A stretch of 64,000 nt of DNA from Thamnaconus septentrionalis (Eukaryota; Chordata; Actinopteri; Tetraodontiformes; Monacanthidae), in NCBI GenBank assembly GCA_009823395.1, contig CM020501.1:33440493-33504492 (forward strand), read 5' to 3'. Below are positions 11,835-24,297 of this stretch, piece after piece. Positions within the stretch are counted from its first letter, which is position 1; each line of letters begins with the position of its first letter. The translations under genes and the position numbers were made by a program. The notes beneath the pieces are model-generated. The model saw only the letters and a program-made list of their open reading frames with translations, was not told the DNA's origin and ran no database searches.

Positions 11835-14800
11835 AATATTCCCCACACATCCAGATGGATAAAGGCATAACCACGCGGCAATAAATCACGGAAGACACGC
11901 TGTAAATAAGCCCGTGCCACCAGTCAGCCAGGCTGCAACTTACTTTCTGGCTGCTGTGCTCTCGCTGCCTGGCTGCTCTGGTTCTGTATTTAAGAGGAAC
12001 ACGATAAATCATCTACAACCCTTCACCACCGCCTTTCTCCCCCTTTTCTCGTGACTCGGATTTGTCCCAAAAGAAGGGCGGTAAATGTCACAAGGGAGGC
12101 CCCGAAATCCTGGGACAAGTTTCCAGTTAAGTGGACGTCTACACGGAGAAATGCGTGACGTCTGAACTGTGGAAGGAAGCAGGAAGGGAGAACCCACACC
12201 ACAAGTACACAAGGAGAACATTCAAACTCCACAGGAAAAAAAAAGACCCAGCGTGAGAATCATACCTGCAAACCTCCCACGACGTGACACTTCTCCCCAA
12301 CTGCGGCACTTTGCTGCTGGTCTGTGTCTTCGTTGCTCTTGATTTTTACAACTAATCTGCTTCCAGTGGGCAGCAATATCTCTGCAATATGTGGGTGACT
12401 GTGGTTCAGCTGTGGCCAACTCAGTGGCCCTGTCAAGTATTGATTTTCAACATTCACAGTCGGCTTTTTTTTTCTTTTTTCTTTTTTTGTCGAAAATGAA
12501 AAAAGTGTAGCAGCACCAAGCCAGGCTTCACAGTGGAAACTCTATATTAAGGGAGGATGTATCTATCTAGAGAGGACGATGAGGAGGGTAAGGGTTGGAT
12601 CAGGGTGGGCAGTGCAGCAGATGGATGGAGTGTTTTAGTGACCCACCTCAAAACTAATATATCATGGGATATGTAGGAAACGTGTTTCAATGTCAATTGA
12701 AGATGGACAAAAGCATTACAACAAAATATGTCTTTGAAGCCCCACGATAGTTGTCTCTTTATTGAAATGACTCTTAAAATGCTATAAAATTGATGAAATA
12801 CAGCTATTTTTTTTTATGACTTACTTTCTATTAATATCACTTCTATATCTATATCACTATTATCACAAGCTAAATGGGGGTCATATGCGGAGTTTGCCCA
12901 CGCCCGGGTTAGATCCTTTATATTTAGGGCGGCTGGTGTCTGTCTAGAAAGGACTATAGGGAGGGTCAGACGCTCTATGTTTAAGGGTGGATGTTATCTA
13001 TCTAGAGATGATTATAGGGAGCGGACAAACGCCTGGGAAGCGTATCCTTTCCAGTTGACTTGGCTGAAATAAATCAAACCAAAAAAAACAAAAAAAAACA
13101 ACAGCGCAAAACCCCTGCAGCACCAAAATCATTAGCAGAAGTTGGATGAGATGCAGGTCCAGGAGCAGGTTCCATCAACCGCACCCCCGCGGACTCCTCT
13201 GTGCCTGGCAGAGCTCGTCTCACTTCAAAATCATCCACCTCAAGGCCAAATCTGATAAGTCTATACGTGTGAGGAAGCCAATTAGCTGATAGCCGATCTC
13301 CCCCTCTGATCCAATTACACTGTACAGAACGTTTATTTAAGCCTGTTAATTAAAGACTCTTCAGGCAGGACCAGGACCTAATCCTCTCATATCACACACT
13401 TAATGCCACTTTGGGAAAAAAACACAGCTAAATGATAAGAGGGGAAATGAGCACCCGAGGCCAAGTTTTTACTCTGCCATCGTTTTAATATTTGTCTTTA
13501 CCCCCCCCACCCCACCACCACCCCCGTCTGTGATTGCTCCCTCTTCCACGTTTCTACACACACACACACACACACACAACGGATTAGAAATCTTTTGACA
13601 GGGAGAAGATAAATAGATTAAGCTGAACTGAAAAATTGATTGTTTGCCGGAAAATTGTCTTTTTTTTTGCTCCTCTCTGTCCTCTTTGTAACACAGTTTT
13701 TCTCCTCAAATCTTCTCCGACCCGCCACTGGACCTGCCATAGCGCCGATGGTGACTCCTGATATCCTGATGCTAAGCTTCTGCCTGTGTCGCACTGACTG
13801 CTGTCGTAATTTCATAATCCAAACAGGTGTACGGTTCATGACAAACAACTGCTGGATCACAATCACTGTGCGGGGTTGCGTTCCTTTCAGCTAACATATT
13901 GCTCCCCCGTGTTCCCCTGACAACTATTGAGCTATTCTAATTAATTCCGCAATACGCCTCGAGCAGATGGGGGTAACATTCTGTTATATCACAACATTAC
14001 CGACTCTTGGAGAAGCCAGTGAGGTAAATGGGAAATGGCAGAAACCAAGTAGGCGCCAGCTGACATTCTTGAATGCTAATGTCAACACAGCGATCGATGG
14101 CAGTTAGTTTTGGAATGGTTTTGGTGTTAATAAAGATTTACCCCGGCCAGAGTACACAGGCCTTCTGCTAAAGCATTAAAAAGGTTCTCTGACAGCAGTT
14201 ATTCTCAACACCACCTCACACAAATACCAATCGTTTGTCAAAATGTTAACGGACAAGCTCGTACCGGTCCCAATGATTATAATGATTATTGCTAATCTGG
14301 ATCCCAAATTTATTCGATTCATCTCCATCCCTCAATGTATCCCCGAGCTTAGAAATTGAACATCAAGCAAAAGAGTAAACACATTATCTGTAATGACGGA
14401 GTAGACCGAACTCCCCTTCTTTGAGTGATTGGACAGCTTGTGTAATGCATCCCGTTAGCGAGGGGCCTGGCTGATTGTAACGTTGATGATTATGATGCTG
14501 ATGATGACACATTGCAAACAGGTCCTGGTGTTGCGCTCAAAAAGCCACAACCCTGCCATCGGAACGCCCTTGAAGCAGGAAGATTATGACTCAGGACGAG
14601 ACGCGCTGGCTCCTCCTGGGATTACAGTCGGCCCGGGAGCTTTGCCAAACCACCCTGCTCTGTACTTAACAGATTATTTAACATCATCCCAGGCCCTTAG
14701 GGTCAATCAGATGGCTTCTGCAAATGTCCTTTTAAGTGGCCATTATTCCTGGCTGCTGATAGGAAGTCACTCCGCGCGGCCTCATCAATAATAAGAGGCT

Positions 14801-17263
14801 TTGTTCAGAACTTTGCGTGACCAGAGTTACTTACTGTACCATTCCATCAAACTGTCAGATTTCAGCCTGGACCCCCTGCATTCAAGTAATCAAACCCCCC
14901 CTCCCTCCACCACCACCACCACCGCCGACGTTGAAGCAATAGATGTGAATTATTAATACATTTGTTATGCTAAGATTCGGCTTTCCAACATCTGGTGCAG
15001 AAACTAGAATTTTAAAGCTTACCTGTGCGTAGGTTGCCATGAATAATGAAGAGAAATGTAGTAATAATGCAAGCACCTTTCCCAATGTTCTTTTGAGGCA
15101 TGACTGCACTGTTTTTTTATTCATCAGATGCGGGCGGTAGTTGCTGGAACCTCGCATATACTGCTGAAAGTTTGATTATTTTATATTAAAGTAATTTATT
15201 GTGAGGTTTTTGTTTTGTTTTGTTTTTTTCCAAAGGAGATGATTACATTTGGAAAAAAATGCAGAAGCTCATAAAATGTGTGGGATACTTATGTCGTTCA
15301 ATATTTGGCCTTCAACATCATATACATCTGCCTCAACAAAATCAGACTTTTCTCTTCTTTTTTTTTTTTTTTTTTTAAACCTGTGTTAGTTTGAGGGTGA
15401 GATGCCAAGCAGTCCACACTTTGAGAGTTTTGTCATTGAGGTCATTTTGTTCCTCGCAGACTAGCCGAGATTTACAGACACTAAAGATCAGATTTCCTGC
15501 TCTTTCAAGCCAAAGATCTGACACTGACTCTCATTTTGTTTTCTTTCCTGTGAGAGATGAACGTTTTGTGTTTAACCCGTACACAGAGGTAGTGCTCAAT
15601 GCTCGTCGAAGACCATGTCCTCGCAGGGTCACAGTGTCAGTTTTCTCAATATACCCACGATTGCATTGCTGGGATTGCAAGTCTGAAATCATGAACACAA
15701 CCATCTTGGAATGGTCAGATTTCAGTCATTTTCTGTGGTTGGTGGGATGAGTTGGGTAGAGGAACCAACCCGTCTCCTTCATAACAAATTCAGGGAGCAA
15801 CTGCTGCAAGCTCCCCCTTAAAAACAGCTGTCGACGGTGAAAAAGGAGACGTGTGAATGGCTTCGAAAGAGATGAACATTACTGTCACATTTGTGGAAGT
15901 TTATTTTTAGAATCTGATGCTGTTTCACAGTCATTATTATTATTAGTAGTAGTAGTATCATTAGAATAATTTTTGTATTACTGCCTTCTGTAAGAATTTT
16001 GATGAACACAGCAATGCATCATGGGTCACTATGGTACACTGAGGTGCCTCTAATTTCACCCCTCAAGCTTGAACCACAGGAAGCTCAGACTATAGGAGTA
16101 GACAACAGGAGTTGTGTTGATCTGCCCCCCCACCCCTCTTGTTTGACATCTATGGTTTTCATATCAGTCTTAATCCCTGAAATCTTCTTCGCTTCAACAC
16201 AAACATAATGATTCATTTCAATATTTAAAAACTGAGTGCCTTATGCGTCATTATCCAAGCATGCGCTTGCGCCCAGTGTTTCTGAAGAAGAGAGACATAA
16301 AACAAAATGTATGGCTGTTTACTAATTATACCATGTTGCACCTAATTTATTTTCAATTTGTTCAAATCCATTTAGCAGGGAGATCAGGTGAGGCAGTCCA
16401 GGGAAGACGGTACGACGCTCTCTCAGATTCTCTCAGGTCTCAGATTGCCTGTATTGTCTGATGCGTCACCATTTTGCAATCTTGAATCTGTGTTTTGAAT
16501 TGATGAATAATATTTCTGAAGCTATATCTTGGCTCTCATCCTCCTTTTATGTCCCAAATAGTTTTAGACTCGTATCCCGAGCCCGAGGCAGGTCCCGTTT
16601 CAATTTGCTTGTTGCCTCTGGAGCCAGAATAGTTGACTTTCTTACCTTCCTCTCCCTCCGTTCGTGCGAGGCATCGAACAAAAAAGCCATTTCCTACTAT
16701 GAGTCGACGCTGTCAAATGCAGTTTGCCTTCAGATTTTGAGATCTCCCTGTGCCCATTACGCGGTTCATGCTTCATCTTCTTGAAGCGATGCCTGCCGTC
16801 CATTGCATGTTTTCTCAGATCCTCCTCTGCCCTCAGTGTTTCCCACCATCAGCCCATAAACTCAGCGTTGATCCGTCTTTCCTCAAAGCCTGTCTGACAA
16901 AATAGTTACGGCCTCATCTGTCTGCACTTGTTCTGCTCCTTGACTTTTCGTCCTCGCTGTGTCTCCGGCTACCTCGCCGTCCACCGCTTTCACTTTTCAC
17001 AGTCCTCAATGTTTCCCAAACTATTGGCCCAACTGTTTACCGACCTTCCCCCCCCTGCGAATGCGTCAGTCAGTCATTCCGTCAGTCAACCCCCCCTCCT
17101 TGACACCTGTTCTTCCTCTCCTCCCCCTTGTGTCGCAGGATATTCGTGGTGGGAATTGGCTTCTTCAGCCTCTGCTTTCTAATGACCTCTCTGGGGGGGC
17201 AGTTCTCTGCCAAACGACTGGGGGACTCCCCGTTCACCATCCGCACAGAAGGTACTGACGAAC

Positions 17264-17305
<42 letters not shown>

Positions 17306-20118
17306 CTGTTTGGGGGCGTAAACAGTCCCTTCGCAGGCCTGAAATGCCGCAACGTCACTTTTTTTATGGCTGTGCTATAACTCTCCATGGTCCTCCTGGC
17401 ACCTCATTGCCACGTGCCACCTTTTCAAAGCTGCGGCAGGCTGCTGGCAGGGACAATAAAAAAAAAAAATAGAAAAAATAAAAAATCCTTGGAAGTTTGC
17501 CCGCGTCCAAAAACAAAAACAAAAGAGATGAATGTAAAACTCAACCGCAGAACCAGCAAACGATGGAATTCCCTTCATTTAACTGGACGTTGGCAGAACA
17601 TTTGCTCTTTGCTGATGTGAGATAATTGAATATGCTTTGGTGTGTGAGGATATCAAGGTCTGCAGCAAAGAGGCGGGCGAGCCGTAGCGTGAGAGTTACT
17701 GGTCTGGTCTAGAACAGTGGCAGCAAGCCGGCTAGTCGATATTATATCTGTGGAATTTATGTAGGGCTTTAACCAGTGTGGTGCGGACCTGCCCCGGCGG
17801 ACACTCACACACTTGCTTTGACACAAACAAGCGTGCGTGCAGTGGCTGCTTATGAGATGCATGAAGAAAATGTGGATACACAATATATGTTTTTTGCCGA
17901 AATTCTATTTATTCAGCGGACCCAAGCTGACAGGGCTATGCATAAATCATAGCAGGGCTAATCGACTTAATGCTGATGGACCGACGGCAGAAAGGACTCC
18001 TACTTCTGACGAGCAATCCAGCCTTAAGTGTTTATTGTTTTTTGAACAGCCTCACTGAACCCTCACAGGGAATTCTGCAAGAGTCGCCTCAGACGTACAC
18101 AGCCTTGTTTGCGGCTCTAATCACATGCAACCGATCATGGAGTGTTTAATCTTTGCAGTGTTTTTCCTTATTATATTCATCAGAGTCCCAAAGGCCAAGA
18201 GCATAGTTATTTAAAGCATAAAGCAGAAATAAATAAATAAATGGATGGATGAATGCTACAGGGAGTCTATGGAGTTATACTTGTGATGAGGATGATCTGA
18301 AAATCAGCTTTGAAGTCATTAACAAATAGTTAATAAATCATGATAGTAATAGTGCTTGGTTGTAAAGTTAAACTTGTTAAAATGTGTTGGAAATATGATA
18401 TGAATTATTATTAAAAAAAAAAAAAAAAGGGTTAACCTTTACTATACTATACTATACATATATTACAAACTAAGGATATGATGGTGAAATTCAACGCCGT
18501 TGGTTGCACACTGGTTGCTTTTGTCGCGCTTGGTGCACACTGCACACAAAATGTCATCAACACATAGGCTGACTGGAGATATCACATGACCTGAAGTGAA
18601 GGCTGACCGCCATTGGCAAGGTGAAGTGTTAAAAAAAACCGGGCAGCCATTATAATCTCCTCATCCAGGCTGCCAAGATGAAAAGTCAGAGGTCATTTTG
18701 TGGACGCCAGACGCTTCTCACCACTGACGGGGTTAAAAAATGCAATCCTGTCCATATTCTGTGATCCGCCTCCACATGCACATCGCATCCTTCAAGCTTT
18801 GCGCGGTTCCATTTACAATTTAAAGGGATATTTCACTTTTACATTTTTTTTTTTTAGTTGCTATTTTTTCTTGTCGACTTGGCCTCCAACCTGCTTTATT
18901 ATTGAGATATTATTCAAGTTCCGACCCAATGTTAGACTCACTTTTAAAGCCCCTCCATCACTTGTCCTTCTGATGCCTGAGGCGTCTGTTATTTTTGAAT
19001 ATGATTTTTCATTTTTCATTTCCTTGATATATTATAACTAGGGATTTTACACTTCTTTTACGGAACAAGTAGAGTTTTGAGAACTTGCATTTTGGTTCTC
19101 ATGGAGAAGTACTAGGTAATGGTACCTAGTACTTTTACACATTAAAGAATTACTTTGATTTTTTTTTCCAGTATTTTTCCACAGATGTTCTGTTATTTGA
19201 ACAGCATTCCTCAGCATGTTTTTCAGGGACATGGGGTGACTGTCACAATTTTCATTGTGGTACAACCACAAATTTAACAAAATTGCCATAGGCATACATA
19301 TACAACTGGTATCGCTGTCGTGGTATTGGCACATATTTTGCGAAGGAAGTTGTTACTGGTGGTTGGTATCGCTGTGCATCTTCATTGCCAGACAGCGAAA
19401 AAAAATGTCGGGTTTTAGCTTTGACTGCAGCACTGTTGAAAGCAGAAGCCACACAGCTACGTTGACTTGCGCTATAAAAAAAAAAAAAAAGTAGTTCCTT
19501 GTTTAAAATGTAAAAGAGTTGACAATGAAACAAACAGCGGAGCTCCAAGCCATGAGGAGGACTTTATGGAGCATGCGATGGATGGACGTGTTTTTAAGAG
19601 TGAGTCTGACGTGAAGCAGGAGTGCGAAGGTGCGCACGAGGATGTGGGTGTCGACTCGACAAACATCAAAAACCCGTCAAATACAAAAAAATATGCCTTT
19701 GAGGACAGAACGTGAGCTACTCGCAGGAGGATTGGCGGATGTTGATGATTGGCTGATTCTGTCAGAGAGCAAGATGAACACAGGAAGCAAAAAATAATGA
19801 GCCTGACTAAATAAATAGATGCAGAAGCAACTTGGGATAATCAGGCACAGTGTGCAAATGCGTTCGCGTGAGTCTGTTTCTTTTTCTTTCGAGCGGACAG
19901 AAGTGTCATACTGCGTTTGCGAAAAATTGAAATTAGCGCGTTAATATGATTAATTAGGTGTGCGTGCGTGTGTGTGTGTGTGTTGGTGTTTGTCGGCTGC
20001 TCGGTGAAATCTTTTGAATAACCAATGACTAATGTGCTGCCGCCTCCTAAACAGCTGGAGCAAGTGCATCAGAAAGAGTGCACCGTCCAAACCCAGCCTC
20101 CCCGCCAGACTCACCACT

Positions 20119-20160
<42 letters not shown>

Positions 20161-20551
20161 CCGTCCCTTTTGTGCGGGTAAATGCTTTAATGCTTATTTA
20201 TGCAGAAAAATGTTTCTTTATCATTTACTTTGCGCCCGGCTAAATTTGTTTTATCTCCGTGCCCCACTGTTTCACACGCTGCCCCCCCTCTATGCTCGTC
20301 TCTGCGCTCTGCCGCCTCAAACTGTTGTCGCTGTCCTCTGATTGTGTATGCGTGTGTGCGCGTGTGTGTGTGTGTGTTTGTGGGCTTGTGATGAGCTGGC
20401 AGGAAATCGGCTGTTAAATGGGGCGTCAGCAGCAATGTGGGACAAGATTGAGACCGGAGAGACTGAGAGCCTGATCCATCTGCTCTATGCAAATCATCCC
20501 TGCGCAAACAACTGGCCCTTTCATTAAGCCACCGCCACCTGCAGAGAGAGA

Positions 20552-20593
<42 letters not shown>

Positions 20594-21187
20594 GGCATGT
20601 AGACACGAACACGTTTGAGTATCTCATTAAGCACATGTTTTTAACCGGATGACCTTCCGTGTTAAAAAAAAAGAAAAAAAAAAGTGACCATGTTCGAACA
20701 AGATATTGTCCGTGTTGGAGTCCAGAGATTATCCAGAGATTATTTTTATTTGTCCTAAAATATTATTTTTGCGACATAAAGCGTTGTGTTTAAAAACAGC
20801 ACAAGGCTTTTGAAGCTCCAGTCAACGTGTCAGAGCCAGAATTGTAGCGCTGAAGCGGCCTGTTGGAGAAACTTCAGCTCTTGGGTAATTGTTAAGCTGC
20901 CGTCTGAGGCTGATGTCATCGGCAGGGCATTCTCTGGCATCTGCCTAACGGTTATAAAGTTGGACACAGTCACCGTGCTGGCGCACAGAAAGACCAGCAA
21001 CAAACTGCAATTTTCCGTCGTGCCAACAAAAGTTCACTTAATAACCCAATAATCACTATTGAATATACAGAGTGAAATTGAAAGTCCAGAGGTTAGAGCC
21101 AAGCTCATGGAATGGTAAAATAAAAAATAAAATAAGGCAAAGATAAAAATACATCCCACTTTGACACACACAATGGTAAACAATCAG

Positions 21188-21226
<39 letters not shown>

Positions 21227-24200
21227 GACGAAAGTGCCAGTATGTGCTGTAGACTTTACACAGTTGCTGAGTCATTGCGCGATGCACGGCTATAAGATGA
21301 GAACGCCGCTCCACAGACATGGATTTGCCTACGTCTTCAGAGATTCACTTTGTGTCATACATTTGCAGTCTGTGCTTGGCAAACTTCACGTGTCCAATTT
21401 TAGCACGGGCACGATTGTTGTCTATGAATGTTCAAACGAAAAGGAGTGTTCGTGCATCTGCATATATGCATATGTAATATGCATATGATCTTATCTTTTT
21501 GAAAGGCGTTTGATAAAGAAAAGACAAAACAGACGGGCGAGGAACTGTTGATGCTAAATATTTTTATTGCGTGTCCTATAAGGGGGCTGAGGAAAATAGA
21601 AGCAGTCCCCTTGACTACGAGGACCCCTAAAGATTTCTGGGCCTTATTTAAAAGCCAGTGGTTGGATGCAAAGGCGGCCTGAGTCAATGGGGAACGCAAG
21701 CCAAACCTGCATTAATTAGATCTATCTGTCTTGCTGGCAGATGGTGGATAAATCTCTTTGTTACTTCTTCACTTTCACCAGATTGTTGGAAGCCTTTTTT
21801 GAAACTCCTATTGCGAACACACTGAGCATAAAGAGATTATAGCAGGAAATAATAAGTCACATTAATTAAAAGACACCGCGTGAACCTCACCCAGGTGTTA
21901 AAAAAAAAATCAACTTTAAAGCATATTTCTAAAGAGAGGTTTTCCAGTCTGTGTCTTCTGACATGTTCACGCTATGGTCCATCATGTCCCGTCTTTCGTC
22001 TTTCATGAGGTTTTCATTTTGTTCACGCCCACAGCTGTATCTGTCCAACACATGACACAGCTCGCAACACTCCTGCCGTGCTCACTTTGTGCCACCGTTG
22101 CAAAAGGTGCCTGCTCACCAGCTCACCAAGGACTTACTCAGTCTTTGTCATCTGAGGCTAATCCACCGCGTGCTTCCGACAAACCCACGAGAGCCTAAGC
22201 CGACAAGTCATTATTATATATTTTTTATTGTTTTTGCATGCAAATCTCATTTTCAGCCTTTCATCCGTCCCGGCGAAATGAATCATCTCGCGCGCAGACG
22301 TTCGCTCGATGTTGCACAGAACAGCAAAATTTGCGTCAGGCTTTGCCACCTAAGCCGGAGTCGCACCGATAGCACGCGTTTGGGAAATTGGCTGAATGTC
22401 GCCGCCACCTCTTCATTCCGCCTTCGCGGATTAGCAGCTTCCACTGGGATTTCTCCCCAATCCCAGTCTCCCCTCTGCGGCTCACAAACTGATCAAGAGC
22501 TGTGAGCCCGAGATGGATGGAGAGGTTGGTGGGGCTCAGTCGTGAAAATGAGAGGGTGAGAGGAGGAGGAGTCGAGGTTTTACGTCCCCGTGATTAAACA
22601 GGAGATGAGGCTTCGGGCGGGTTGCCTTCCTCGTAAAAGAGGCAAATGGAAGGAAGAAAAAAAAAGCACATGCAGATTTTTATCTTCTCTTTTTTTCTTT
22701 CTAGAACTTTAAATACACTGTAGGCGCGGGGGAGAAGTTAGCTTGATGGAGGCTCTCTCCCCGTGGTCCGTGATCACACTCTGCCTCCTATTACTTTACC
22801 ATGGAGCCGTGACAGCGTCTCTGCCCCCCTGTTTGCTCAAGCTGAGAGGCTCTAGGCCTTCTCTCTGGGTGGCTCCCTCCGCTGGGAGAGAGGACTCATA
22901 TTTTTGCTCCGTACAGCTCTGGAGGTCCAATCGCCATTAATTGCTTGAGAATTCCCTTCAAAGCAAAGGACTACTTTATAAAACGGCGCACTAATTAATG
23001 CCACGAGGAGACGGCGCTCCTTCCAAACGGCTGCTGCGGATAAACAGATCCGAGCCGAGGCCGACGTTACTTTCGCGATTCGGTTCGCGTTCAACTCGGC
23101 GCTCTTGTATTTGTCTTGGGCTCGTCGCGTCTGAAGAGAGTCTCTCCGAGGCTGCCGCTGCGGTTTAGATGCACAGCTTCAGCGCGTTTGCTCTCTCTTT
23201 GATGATTCAGCGCGTGCTCGCTCCATCCTCGCTGTGGCTGGTCACACGCGCCCGGCCTTCCCTCTTGCGTCCTTTTTTTTTTTTTTTTTTTTTTCTCTTA
23301 CACTGGATGTTCGTCTCTATCATGCGTTCCCTGCAGTCATTTCCTTCCCGTCGTTTCATGTCGGACAAATCTGGCGTGACAATCTCCTGCGTGTGGCTGC
23401 TTCCAGGTGCAGGAGGGGAGTCGCTCAGGGAGCGCACTCCATCAGTGCGCGTGTAGCCTTGAGGAGTATGAATGGCTGCGCGTTTGTGTGTGTGTGTGCG
23501 AGCACTCTAGTGTGTGTGTGCGTAGGGGCAGGGTGGGGTAAATGGATTTGAGCCTTTGTGATCAAATCAAAAAAAAAAGGAAGCTCCAAAGTCGTTTGAA
23601 AGTGGGGAAATATCGGTTTGTCTCCGTTTCTGTGAGTGTTTGGGTTATTTGGCCGCCCCAAAAAAAACACAGACAGTTAGATTTTACGGCGAGGGAAGGG
23701 ATTTTAGAATTAAAAAGAAGAACCTGAATGTGACAGCGGTGCGACGCTCGTAGTATCGGTGGGAATTTAAGTGCACGCGTACTTGATATGCGCTCTCAGT
23801 GCACTTATTTCATTCTGTAAAATCGGCGTGGGCTGAAATGAATCCAGGAGCTTCCTCACATGACGCTGATGCCTTCAGTCAGCGGCGCCGAGGAGCGGAC
23901 ACGAGAGTCCCCGAGGCTGAAGCGAACCATCGCGCGTGAGGACGGCGGTGGAGCAGTGCTGAAATGCAAACACGCTGTACGCTGCTTTATTTGTGCGTCG
24001 AGTGCAAAGTGCTTCACGGAGCCTTTATGAAGAAAGCACAATCTGGGTGCTTCCATGTAGAACAGGTCTAGAACATTTTCTCCAAAGGTCAGTTGATCCT
24101 GCGAATACTGCTGTGAATATTGTGTTGACAACAAAGAGCTTTTAGAAAAATACACTATATACATTATATACTATATACATTTAGACCGACTGTGAGTAAA

Positions 24201-24250
24201 AGACTGCACTAAGAATAAATTGGATTGGGGATTTGACTGGTCTCTCTCTC

Positions 24251-24297
<47 letters not shown>

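Larger units (their letters stand above)
11594..17138 (+). other. mgat5b: mgat5b intron 1
   Basis: A 5545-bp intron running from the GTAAGA donor to the TGTCGCAG acceptor. It holds a GT repeat (11802-11832), an antisense SINE fragment near 12195-12260 and a small CA repeat (13556-13578). A long stretch of non-repetitive, balanced sequence (about 13230-14790) could contain conserved regulatory elements. No gene was seen on either strand. Confidence 0.8.

Noticed and set aside
15391..15750. 119-codon open frame in intron 1
   Set aside because: No recognisable similarity, no splice borders with mgat5b phase, and the length is compatible with chance in this window.
20187..20636. 149-codon antisense frame
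   Set aside because: It runs through two CA/GT microsatellites; the openness comes from the repeats.
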